A DNA stretch of 15,551 nucleotides from an uncultured Allobaculum sp. (GTDB lineage: Bacteria; Bacillota_I; Bacilli_A; Erysipelotrichales; Erysipelotrichaceae), in assembly GCA_910577085.1 (NCBI GenBank), contig CAJTLE010000069.1:1-15551 (forward strand), in the 5' to 3' direction. The position numbers were made by a program, and so were the translations under genes. Each line of letters opens with the position of its first letter. Within the stretch, counting starts at the first letter, position 1. Of the stretch, positions 7,044-13,617 are shown one piece after another. The notes under the pieces are model-generated. The model saw only the letters and a list, made by a program, of their open reading frames with translations. It was not told where the DNA came from and did no database searches.

Positions 7044-8087
7044 CTATTTGGTTCCATTGAGGTTGGCAATAAATTCGTTGTAGGTTTCTTCCGTTGATGG
7101 AGCAACCAGGTCGCCATTGATGATCATTTCCTGAATTTCCATGGCTTTATCGTAAACGGCCGGATCCATGTTCTTATTGACTTCCGGAATTCCAACACCA
7201 TTTTCCTTCAGTCCATAGGAGAAGGTCTTGCCGCCGATTTCTTCGCCGTCCATATCCATTTTGGAAATGGATTCAACCGCAACATCAACGTTTTTCAGTC
7301 CACTGGTCAGAACGTTGTCAGGAGCCAGGTAGGACTGGTCGGTATCGACACCGATCGCCATTTTATTGTTTTCCTTGGCGGATTCAATCACGCCAAATCC
7401 GGCACCGCCGGCGGAGTGGAAGACAATATCGCAGCCATTCGCAAACATCTTGTTGGCAATTCCTTTTGCTTTGGCTACATCGGAATAGGATTCCGTGAAC
7501 TGTTCCTGGACTTCGATATCTTTGCCCAGTTCAGCGGCCGCGTAGGCAACGCCGGCCAAGAAGCCATATTCGAACTGGTCGTTAACGAAGGTTTTCATGG
7601 CACCCACATAGCCGACTTTATCGGTCTTGGTCGACAATCCGGCAATGTAGCCAACCAAAAAGGAAGACTCTTCTGCCTTAAAGACAACACCCGTTACGTT
7701 TTGCGGGGTTTCTTCAAAGGACTGGTCAATGATCGCAAAGTTGATATCCGGGTTCATTGCGGCGACCTGCAGCAGGGAATCCGCCAGGGAGAAACCAATT
7801 CCCCAGACAATATCCGGGTATGTATCCGTTGCCCGGTCCAGGTTGGTCGTAAAGTCAGACGCCTGTTTACTTTCGAGATAGCGGATCGTCGAACCTGTGC
7901 TGTCCCGGAAGTTCTTCAGTCCTTCCCAGCTTGACTGGTTAAAGGACTGGTCGTTGATGCCTCCTGTATCGGTGACCATGATCGCCTGGTAGGTGTCATC
8001 ATCTTTTTCGTTCATGGCGCAGCCACTGCCGCCTATGGCTAAGCACAGACTCAGCAGGCCTGCGGCAATACATTTTGCGCGTTTCAT
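7044..8087 (-). CDS. nupN: BMP-family nucleoside-binding lipoprotein (NupN/BmpA/PnrA type)
   Basis: Extracytoplasmic substrate-binding protein, membrane-anchored, that delivers nucleosides to NupOPQ. The 347-residue product starts with a lipoprotein signal: basic MKR, a hydrophobic stretch (7-18) and a lipobox ending in GSGC with C23 as the lipidated residue, then a polar acidic linker. The mature part is the BMP (PF02608) fold, with the diagnostic VTDTGGINDQSFNQ (38-51) that forms part of the ligand pocket. The -3 position of the lipobox is G rather than L, acceptable but not canonical. The SD is weak (AAAGAAG before the ATG). It lies 63 bp after deoD and is presumably cotranscribed with it; the downstream hairpin may uncouple its level from nupOPQ. 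Confidence 0.94.
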   Translation of the reverse strand: MKRAKCIAAGLLSLCLAIGGSGCAMNEKDDDTYQAIMVTDTGGINDQSFNQSSWEGLKNFRDSTGSTIRYLESKQASDFTTNLDRATDTYPDIVWGIGFSLADSLLQVAAMNPDINFAIIDQSFEETPQNVTGVVFKAEESSFLVGYIAGLSTKTDKVGYVGAMKTFVNDQFEYGFLAGVAYAAAELGKDIEVQEQFTESYSDVAKAKGIANKMFANGCDIVFHSAGGAGFGVIESAKENNKMAIGVDTDQSYLAPDNVLTSGLKNVDVAVESISKMDMDGEEIGGKTFSYGLKENGVGIPEVNKNMDPAVYDKAMEIQEMIINGDLVAPSTEETYNEFIANLNGTK

Positions 8088-8150
8088 AATTATTCTTCTT
8101 TATCTTGTGTATGTAGGGATATTTCAATCCAATCCTGAAGCCGGGCGGAA

Positions 8151-8864
8151 TTATTCAGCCAGTTCCAGGGCAATTTTCATCATGTCGGTAAAGCTGGTCT
8201 GACGATCTTCTGAACTTAAGGACTCGCCGCGGAATGGGGCATCCGAGATCGTCAGCAGGCATAAAGCCTTTTTATGCGCCTTGGCAGCATTCATATACAG
8301 GGCTGCAGCTTCCATTTCCGTTGCCAGCACACCCATTTCAGCCCACTTGGACAGAGCGGTTTCATCTGCGGAATAGAACACATCCGTCGATAAAATATTG
8401 CCGGCTGTAACAGGAATATTCAGCTCTTCGGCTGCCTTTACGGCTTTGGTAATCAGTCCGAAATCGGCAATTGGCGCAAATGTTCCTGGCAATTTGAACT
8501 GGGAAGCATAGTTGGAATCTGTGCAGGCTCCAACACCGATGACAACATCTCTCAGTTTTGCATCATCGCTTAACGCGCCGGCACTGCCAATGCGGATAAT
8601 CTGGTCTACATCATAGAAATTGAATAATTCATACGTGTAGATGCCTACACTTGGCATTCCCATGCCGCCGCCAAAAACAGTGACTGGTTTGCCTTTATAC
8701 GTTCCGGTATAGCCCAGCATGCCGCGCACACCATTGACCTGTCTTGGGTTTTCCAGGAAAGTCTCGGCGATAAACTTTGCGCGCAAAGGGTCACCAGGCA
8801 TCAGGACGGTTTTGGCGATGTCTTCTTTTTTGGCCTCAATGTGGGGGGTTGGGATATTGCTCAT
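8151..8864 (-). CDS. deoD: Purine-nucleoside phosphorylase, DeoD type
   Basis: Hexameric (NP-I family) phosphorylase converting purine (deoxy)nucleosides and phosphate to base and (deoxy)ribose-1-phosphate, the substrate of DeoB. The length of 237 residues matches the family (about 235-240). Visible features: H8 near the N-terminus, phosphate-binding MPGDPLR (22-28) with R28, R48, R91 in RIGSAGAL, the ribose-binding EMEAAAL (183-189), and the catalytic-base aspartate D208 in TISDAPFRGE. AAAGGAG sits 6-7 nt before the ATG, a strong SD. It is the first gene of the seven-gene minus-strand cluster, preceded by a 576-bp leader/intergenic region. Confidence 0.97.
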   Translation of the reverse strand: MSNIPTPHIEAKKEDIAKTVLMPGDPLRAKFIAETFLENPRQVNGVRGMLGYTGTYKGKPVTVFGGGMGMPSVGIYTYELFNFYDVDQIIRIGSAGALSDDAKLRDVVIGVGACTDSNYASQFKLPGTFAPIADFGLITKAVKAAEELNIPVTAGNILSTDVFYSADETALSKWAEMGVLATEMEAAALYMNAAKAHKKALCLLTISDAPFRGESLSSEDRQTSFTDMMKIALELAE

Positions 8865-9110
8865 AGTTTTCTCCTTTTTACACAGAATTTGGATTTGCCT
8901 GCCTGGCAGAAAAACGTCCGGCCAGATGGGAATCTTGAAAACAAAGTCCGATAACGACCCGTTGCGGCCTGTCTGCCACCGGTCCGTTTACCATTTGCGA
9001 AAGGATAGAAAGGATAGATGAATCAGCGAGACTTGATGAATATCGCATGCTTTGATGGAAAATCCACAAGTCCGGCTTTTCCTCTTCTTTCAAGAGTGGT
9101 GCGAGCCCGC

Positions 9111-9175
9111 AACGGAAGTTTGTAACGGAAGTTCGCAGCAGAAATTCGTAATAGAATCTCGCAATAGAATTTAAT
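9111..9175. repeat. Degenerate 13-bp tandem repeat, five units
   Basis: Five consecutive 13-bp units: AACGGAAGTTTGT, AACGGAAGTTCGC, AGCAGAAATTCGT, AATAGAATCTCGC, AATAGAATTTAAT. The shared core is AnnnGAAnTTCG(C/T), so most units carry a GAA-TTC dyad. The units are diverged, suggesting an old expansion or selection on the core only. Confidence 0.75.
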
Positions 9176-9186
9176 GATCAAAGGCA

Positions 9187-9216
9187 TGGAGAAGAACATT
9201 CCATTCTTTTCCTCCA
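9187..9216 (-). other. Hairpin in the deoD upstream region
   Basis: TGGAG-AAGAA (9187-9196) pairs with TTCTT (9204-9208) and CTCCA (9212-9216), with a 7-nt loop and a 3-nt bulge. It has no T-run, so it is probably an mRNA leader structure if transcription starts upstream of it. Confidence 0.35.
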
Positions 9217-9440
9217 GCTTATTTCCTGAATTCTCAGTCTGTCTTTCTGTGCCTATCTATTAATACCATTATCAGACATTTTTGAATTTTAATGTGTTGT
9301 TTGCTTGTGAAGAGACGAAAAGCGTTATGGGACAACTGTTTCGTTTGACAGCAAGGGTTGAGTGAACAGGCTGGATGAACAACTGAATCAATAAAAGAAG
9401 ATTCTTATCCAGATCGTATCCTCAAAGCTATTGTGTTTTC

Positions 9441-10442
9441 TTAATATTCAGCGGTTTTGAGTACACCCTCTGTGCGCTGAAAAATTTCAGGATGAAGATC
9501 CATCCACTTTTCAATACTGTCGGCAATGCCCTGTGCATCCAGGCCGCATTCATGAAGCAAGGCCTTGCCAGGACCCGAATGACCAAAGACATCTCGAACA
9601 CCCAGTCGCTTGATCAGTAAAGGATGATGTTCACTTAACGTGTCACACACTGCGTCGCCAAGACCGCCGATAATGTTATGTTCTTCGACGGTCACAAACC
9701 CCTTCACCTGACGCACCGTATCCACCAGCAGCTCTTCATCGAGAGGCTTGATAGTTCCCATGTGAATGAGCGTGGCCTCAATGCCATGATCGGCAAGCAA
9801 GTCGCATGCTTCCAGCGCTTCTGCACTCAGAATCCCGGTGGAAACAATCGCAATGTCTTTGCCTTTGCGAAGGATTTCGCCATGGCCGGGTTCAAACTGA
9901 TAGTCATCCCCATGAATAATCGGGGTGGCCTGGCGGGAAAAGCGAATATACACCGGTCCATCCAGTTCATAAGCGGCCTTGACCATCGCTCTGGCCTCCG
10001 GATCATCGACTGGGCAGAAAATCGTCATCTGGGGAATTGTGCGCATCAGCGCGATGTCTTCCAGACACTGATGGCTGGCGCCATCTTCACCGACGCTTAA
10101 GCCGCCATGTGTCGCGCCGATTTTGACATTCAGGTGCGGATAGCCGATGGTGTTGCGGATCTGTTCAAAAGCCCGGCCGGCCGCAAACATCGCAAACGTC
10201 GAAGCAAAAGGAACCAGTCCAGTGGTAGAAAGGCCAGCGGCAACGTCCATCATATTGGCTTCCGCGATACCGCAGTCTATGTGACGCTCTGGAAAGGCAT
10301 CTCGAAACAGGCAGGTCTTGGTCGCATTGGCCAGATCAGCATCCAGAACGACCAGGTTGTCTGCCTGGCTTCCCAGCTCTTTTAAAGCTTCTCCATAACT
10401 CTGGCGAGTGGCAATCCGGACCTGTTCTTTTTCATTTGTCAT
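9441..10442 (-). CDS. Transketolase, C-terminal subunit (split enzyme)
   Basis: Pyrimidine-binding and C-terminal domains of transketolase as a separate 333-residue protein. It pairs with the N-terminal subunit to move two-carbon units between pentose, tetrose and hexose phosphates using thiamine diphosphate. E61 in GIAEANMMDVAAGL is the glutamate that activates the cofactor. The conserved HGGLSVGEDGASHQ segment follows in the Pyr domain, and the last third is the regulatory-like C-terminal domain (VTVEEHNIIGGLGDAV). The ATG overlaps the stop of the N-terminal gene by 4 bp (ATGA), so equimolar coupled synthesis is expected. It could draw ribose-5-P released from nucleosides into central metabolism. 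Confidence 0.93.
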   Translation of the reverse strand: MTNEKEQVRIATRQSYGEALKELGSQADNLVVLDADLANATKTCLFRDAFPERHIDCGIAEANMMDVAAGLSTTGLVPFASTFAMFAAGRAFEQIRNTIGYPHLNVKIGATHGGLSVGEDGASHQCLEDIALMRTIPQMTIFCPVDDPEARAMVKAAYELDGPVYIRFSRQATPIIHGDDYQFEPGHGEILRKGKDIAIVSTGILSAEALEACDLLADHGIEATLIHMGTIKPLDEELLVDTVRQVKGFVTVEEHNIIGGLGDAVCDTLSEHHPLLIKRLGVRDVFGHSGPGKALLHECGLDAQGIADSIEKWMDLHPEIFQRTEGVLKTAEY

Positions 10443-11296
10443 GACTGCATCGCCTCCAGTCTTTCCCTGGCCTGGGCCAGTTCGGCCATGCCCCGGTTAA
10501 ACTGTTCTTCATTTGGAGCTTTACCATGCCACTCCACCCGATTTTCCATATAGGAAACGCCCTTGCCTTTAATGGTCCTGGCCAGCAGCACGGTCGGTTT
10601 TCGGGAGTGACGGTGGGCTTCGAAATCATCAAAGCCTTCTTCAATGGAGCTGAAGTCATGTCCATCGATCACCTTGACATTCCAGCCAAAGGAGCGGAAT
10701 TTATCCGCGATTGGATACGTATCCATGATGGTTTCCGTCGGTCCGTCCAGCTGCAGCCCATTGACATCGACGATGACACACAAATGATCCAGCTGGAACT
10801 GGTGGGCAAATAAAACAGCTTCCCAGATCTGGCCTTCTTCAATTTCGCCATCTCCGACCATGACGTACACATTTTCATCCTTACCCTGGAGCTTTAACCC
10901 CAACGCCATGCCAGCCCCTGTAGAAAGGCCCTGGCCAAGTGAGCCTGTCGACATATCCACGCCGGGAACTGTGTTCATATTCGGGTGCCCCTGCAGATAC
11001 GAGTCAATGTGCCTTAACGTCGGCAGATCCCGCTGGGGAAAATACCCACGCAAGGCCAGAACCGAATACAAGGCCGGAGCCGTATGTCCTTTGGATAAAA
11101 CAAAGCGGTCGCGATCCTTCCAGCGCGGATTGAGCGGATCAATTTTCATCTGGTCAAAATACAGATACGTCAGCACATCAGCAGCCGACAGACTGCCGCC
11201 GGGATGACCAGCTTTGGCGCCATATACACTTCTTAAAATCCCTTCTCGAGTCATAATCGCCAGACGCTCTAAAGTCTGTTCGCGAATGACATCCAT
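10439..11296 (-). CDS. Transketolase, N-terminal subunit (split enzyme)
   Basis: Diphosphate-binding (PP) domain of transketolase, 285 residues. The ThDP/metal motif begins at GDG (148-150), runs through EIEEGQIWEA, and ends at N179 in VDVNGLQ. Substrate and cofactor contacts H31 (GHPGGS) and H71 (SKGHTAPALY) are present, as is the STGSLGQGLSTGAGMALG block (116-133). The two subunits total 618 residues, shorter than single-chain transketolase (about 660), as is usual for split forms. AGAAGG lies about 7 nt before the ATG. It is the first gene of a two-gene unit opening into the 809-bp divergent region, where a cre-like site sits about 300 bp upstream. Confidence 0.94.
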   Translation of the reverse strand: MDVIREQTLERLAIMTREGILRSVYGAKAGHPGGSLSAADVLTYLYFDQMKIDPLNPRWKDRDRFVLSKGHTAPALYSVLALRGYFPQRDLPTLRHIDSYLQGHPNMNTVPGVDMSTGSLGQGLSTGAGMALGLKLQGKDENVYVMVGDGEIEEGQIWEAVLFAHQFQLDHLCVIVDVNGLQLDGPTETIMDTYPIADKFRSFGWNVKVIDGHDFSSIEEGFDDFEAHRHSRKPTVLLARTIKGKGVSYMENRVEWHGKAPNEEQFNRGMAELAQARERLEAMQS

Positions 11297-11504
11297 GATT
11301 ACGCCTTCTTTCTAAGTTCGTGTTTTGAAACTCAAAGGGAAAACAACCGCCCAAAAGACCACAGGTTTGCTGGGGTGGCCAAATGGAAAGTCTTCGGGAT
11401 TTCTTTCGAACACCCAAAATTCCAAAGCGGTCTGCTTTCCATCTGCCTCTGAATCAGGATCTGGAAAGTGACCTGAATCCAGAAGAGCCCTGCAGTTTTG
11501 TTCT

Positions 11505-11517
11505 TGTTGAATCAACA
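11505..11517. promoter_or_regulatory. 13-bp palindrome in the transketolase leader
   Basis: TGTTGA-A-TCAACA is a perfect dyad about 210 bp upstream of the transketolase start. If transcription begins near 11580-11600 it would be in the 5' UTR. Operator or incidental dyad; no family can be assigned. Confidence 0.3.
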
Positions 11518-11588
11518 CTTTTATTCATTTCGAACTTATTCAAACTGTTCAATTTCCGTCTTTCTTCACTTGCGATCTTACCCCGTAT

Positions 11589-11630
11589 ATTTTAGAAAGC
11601 GCATTCATATGCCTGTATCCTTTTAGACAA
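11589..11630 (-). promoter_or_regulatory. Candidate transketolase promoter with cre-like site
   Basis: On the minus strand, TTGTCT (11625-11630) could be a -35, with TATGAA (11604-11609, only 15-bp spacer) as -10. Alternatively TAAAAT (11589-11594) could be a -10 without a good -35. AGAAAGCGCATTCA (11594-11607) differs at two fixed positions from the cre consensus TGWNANCGNTNWCA and overlaps either option, so catabolite control is plausible but not shown. Confidence 0.3.
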
Positions 11631-11871
11631 TTTGGGTGACGCGTTCATTTCTTTCCCACAATCATGGCTTGAATTCCCCATGTTTATGCGGCATATTCCG
11701 ATTGATCCTTCCATCCAGAATGGACAATTATATTTTCATCTGCTTTTTGGTCTTACCATTTTCACTTTTTCTTTAGCCTTGCTTTCAATTTGTCTGTTCA
11801 ATCTAGACATTTTCCAAATCACTTTTTACTGGTTTTAGATCATCCGGCCCCCTTTGTGGAAACCAAGCTTC

Positions 11872-11877
11872 TATAAT
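11872..11877 (+). promoter_or_regulatory. -10 element of the udp-cdd promoter
   Basis: A perfect TATAAT sits 6 bp upstream of a perfect cre site and 229 bp before udp. No acceptable -35 is found at 16-18 bp (the sequence there is C-rich; TTGTGG at 11854 is only 12 bp away), and there is no TGn extension. The promoter may therefore be weak or activator-dependent. Confidence 0.5.
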
Positions 11878-11882
11878 GGTGC

Positions 11883-11896
11883 TGAAAGCGTTATCA
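11883..11896 (+). promoter_or_regulatory. cre site (CcpA operator) at the udp start site
   Basis: TGAAAGCGTTATCA matches every fixed position of the Firmicutes cre consensus TGWNANCGNTNWCA and is itself a near-palindrome. It begins 6 bp downstream of TATAAT, so it covers the expected transcription start. CcpA binding at such a position is known to repress, which would tie udp-cdd to carbon catabolite control. Another LacI-family regulator cannot be excluded. Confidence 0.7.
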
Positions 11897-11946
11897 CACA
11901 ATTACATTTGTCCAGATCCTGTTTTTCGGGCTTCTGGCTTCTTTTT

Positions 11947-11978
11947 CCCGCCCACAAAATCGACGGGCGGTTTTCTTT
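11947..11978 (+). terminator. Terminator-like hairpin inside the udp leader
   Basis: CCGCCC (11948-11953) and GGGCGG (11965-11970) form a GC stem with an 11-nt loop, followed by TTTTCTTT. It lies between the TATAAT box and the udp start, so it would end transcripts before the gene unless antiterminated. An upstream hairpin CCAGA (11912-11916)/TCTGG (11933-11937) has CGGG (11927-11930) in its loop side, which could instead pair with CCCG (11947-11950) and open the terminator. Confidence 0.5.
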
Positions 11979-12105
11979 CCTCCCATTGAACCGAAAGAGT
12001 CGCAAAAAAAGCCAGACCTGGTTGCAGGAGCGGACAACATAATCTGCATGCCCCTACAGATGTTGCAGGCAAGACAGACAGACAACAAGGAGATGGAATA
12101 TCACA

Positions 12106-12894
12106 ATGAAATATGCCGAACAAGGATATGAGTACCATATCAACATGAAAAAAGGAGATGTCGGAAAGTATGTCCTGCTTCCTGGCGACCCCAAACGCAC
12201 CAAAAAAATTGCCGCATACTTTGACAATCCTCATTTAGTTGCGGACAGTCGTGAATTTGAAACCTGGACCGGCACGCTCGATGGCGTTCCAGTTTCAGTC
12301 ACTTCCACTGGCATCGGTGGTCCTTCTGCAGCCATTGCGCTGGAAGAATTGGCTAACCTGGGCGCGGATACCTTTATCCGCGTTGGAACCTGCGGCGGCA
12401 TGCAGCCGGAAGTCGAATCCGGCTCCGTCATGATCGCCAATGGGGCCGTCAGAGCGGAAGGCACATCGCGCGAGTATGCACCAATCGAATTTCCGGCCGT
12501 TGCAGATTTTGACGTCGTCAATGCACTGGTTGCCGGCGCAAAAAAACTGGATGCCCCGCATTGTGTTGGAGTCACCCAGTGTAAAGATTCCTTCTATGGC
12601 CAGCACAATCCAGAAACGATGCCGGTTTCTTATGATCTGGAACAGAAATGGGAAGCATGGAAACGCCTTGGCGTTAAAGTTTCCGAAATGGAATCGGCCG
12701 CCCTGTTTACCGTCGGCGCGTACCGTGGCGTGCGGGTAGGATCCATTTTCATGGTTATCGGAAACCAGGAACGTGAACGTCTTGGCCTGCCAAACCCCAT
12801 TGTTCACGATACCGACCTGGCGATTCGGGTAGCCATTGAAGCGATGAGAGAGCTGATTGCCAATGACAGACGAAACGAAACTGCCGCTGAGTAA
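12106..12894 (+). CDS. udp: Uridine phosphorylase
   Basis: NP-I family hexameric enzyme phosphorolysing uridine (and often deoxyuridine) to uracil and (deoxy)ribose-1-phosphate. The length of 262 residues is close to the family's roughly 255. Recognisable elements: LPGDPKR (25-31) with R31, R49 in DSREFETW, the substrate loop STGIGGPS (67-74), R92 and T95 in FIRVGTCGG, APIEFPAVADFD (125-136), DSFYGQ (161-166) and ribose-binding EMESAAL (194-200). The IEFPAVADF block distinguishes Udp from DeoD, its paralogue in this window. AAGGAGA lies 13 nt before the ATG, a long spacing. It is followed by cdd with a 32-bp overlap. Likely controlled by the cre site and leader hairpin upstream. Confidence 0.95.
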   Translation: MKYAEQGYEYHINMKKGDVGKYVLLPGDPKRTKKIAAYFDNPHLVADSREFETWTGTLDGVPVSVTSTGIGGPSAAIALEELANLGADTFIRVGTCGGMQPEVESGSVMIANGAVRAEGTSREYAPIEFPAVADFDVVNALVAGAKKLDAPHCVGVTQCKDSFYGQHNPETMPVSYDLEQKWEAWKRLGVKVSEMESAALFTVGAYRGVRVGSIFMVIGNQERERLGLPNPIVHDTDLAIRVAIEAMRELIANDRRNETAAE

Positions 12895-13294
12895 AGAGCT
12901 GCTTCATCGGGCAATTGAAACCGCCTTTGAAGCCGCCAAAAAGGCATACGTTCCGTATTCGCACTTTCCGGTGGGAGCGTGCATTATTACCTGTGATGAC
13001 ACTTTGATCCCGGGTGCCAATATTGAAAACTCGTCGTATGGTCTTTCAAACTGTGCGGAACGGACCGCCATGTTCTCTGCCGTCATGCAAGGCTATCTGA
13101 AAGATCGCATCAAAGCCTTAGTGGTTGTGGCCCCAACAGAAGAAATCACCCCGCCCTGCGGCGCCTGCCGCCAGGTGATGCTCGATCTGCTCACCCTGAA
13201 TACCCCAGTGATCTGCACCAACCACAAAGAAATCAAAATCTTCACGGTCAGTGAGCTGATGCCCTTTGCCTTTTCGGATGAAAGCATGAAATAA
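12863..13294 (+). CDS. cdd: Cytidine deaminase
   Basis: Zinc enzyme deaminating cytidine and deoxycytidine to uridine and deoxyuridine, feeding Udp encoded just upstream. The 143-residue product is the tetrameric small-form enzyme. C64 and catalytic E66 lie in SNCAERTAMFSAV, and C99 and C102 in PPCGACRQ bind zinc; N53 and E55 in GANIENSSYG bind the ribose. These equal the B. subtilis residues shifted by 11-13. I chose ATG at 12863 (GAGAGAG about 10 nt upstream) over TTG at 12857. The gene starts inside udp, overlapping 32 bp in another frame, so translation is coupled. The N-terminus is about ten residues longer than usual. Confidence 0.95.
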   Translation: MTDETKLPLSKELLHRAIETAFEAAKKAYVPYSHFPVGACIITCDDTLIPGANIENSSYGLSNCAERTAMFSAVMQGYLKDRIKALVVVAPTEEITPPCGACRQVMLDLLTLNTPVICTNHKEIKIFTVSELMPFAFSDESMK

Positions 13295-13330
13295 CCACCA
13301 TCTGGTTTGTTATCAGCAAGCCAGTCAAAT

Positions 13331-13384
13331 AAAATCTCCCTGAAGCCGTTGATATCTATCAGAAACTCAGGGAGATTTTTATTG
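13331..13384 (+). terminator. Terminator of udp-cdd
   Basis: A 13-bp perfect stem AAAATCTCCCTGA (13331-13343)/TCAGGGAGATTTT (13367-13379), with an inner dyad, ends in TTTTTATT on the plus strand. It starts 36 nt after the cdd stop. The minus strand also ends in TTTTATTT, so it could work both ways. Confidence 0.88.
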
Positions 13385-13617
13385 CGATCTCATTCATTTC
13401 AGATTCAATCGCTCTGTCTTTTCGTCAAAAAAGATAAAAATTTCATTGATCCTTATAATAAAAACAGACAATAACGAAAACAGCTGACCAAAAAGATCAA
13501 GAGTAAAACGGCTTTTCGCTTTTGACACAACAAAAAAGACAGAAAGCCGCCCGCTGTTACCGGATTGGCAAGTGCTCTTGCTGAAGCAGTCCATTTTTCA
13601 AGAAAGGAAGTTCTCCG
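13385..13617 (+). other. Upstream region of the unknown gene
   Basis: AT-rich non-coding DNA. TATAAT at 13454-13459 is a possible -10 but lacks a good -35. A 7-bp inverted repeat CGGCTTT (13509-13515)/AAAGCCG (13543-13549) with pairing T- and A-runs inside could form a leader hairpin about 70 nt before the ATG. A consensus-like TTGACA at 13522 has no -10 at the right distance. Confidence 0.35.

Larger units (their letters stand above)
8865..9440 (-). other. Long intergenic/leader region upstream of deoD
   Basis: Non-coding 576 bp between the transketolase stop and deoD. On the minus strand no clean promoter is visible. The best -10-like elements are GATAAT and TATTAA around 9260-9273, with only a poor TTCAAA upstream, which would give a leader near 400 nt. 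It contains a 9-bp tandem duplication AAAGGATAG (9000-9017), the 13-bp repeat array, the hairpin at 9187-9216, and an AAAGCGTTAT core (9319-9328) shared with the udp cre site. No terminator for the transketolase genes is obvious, so readthrough into deoD is possible. Confidence 0.5.
11297..12105. other. Divergent regulatory region between transketolase and udp-cdd
   Basis: 809 bp without a credible gene: only short frames with rare starts and no SD. It holds two cre-type sites, a palindrome, candidate promoters for both directions and a terminator-like hairpin in the udp leader, each listed separately. Also present are an interrupted inverted repeat TGTCT (11791-11795)/AGACA (11805-11809) and two direct TTCAAT half-sites at 11784 and 11797. 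Confidence 0.6.

Noticed and set aside
6867..7097. 76-codon plus-strand frame overlapping the lipoprotein gene end
   Set aside because: Antisense to a certain gene, no SD, no motif.
8878..9093. 71-codon minus-strand frame upstream of deoD
   Set aside because: TTG start, no SD, no recognisable motif; it runs through the non-coding leader.
9111..9175. CRISPR array
   Set aside because: The units are contiguous 13-mers with no spacers and are diverged; no cas genes are present. The same holds for the 12-bp repeats at 6677-6712.
11784..11809. DeoR-like operator (two TTCAAT half-sites and TGTCT/AGACA dyad)
   Set aside because: Half-sites are in direct rather than inverted orientation and the region is AT-rich; such matches are expected by chance.
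11632..11838. 68-codon plus-strand frame with a hydrophobic segment
   Set aside because: TTG start without an SD; the hydrophobicity follows from T-rich DNA. Not enough to call a small membrane protein.
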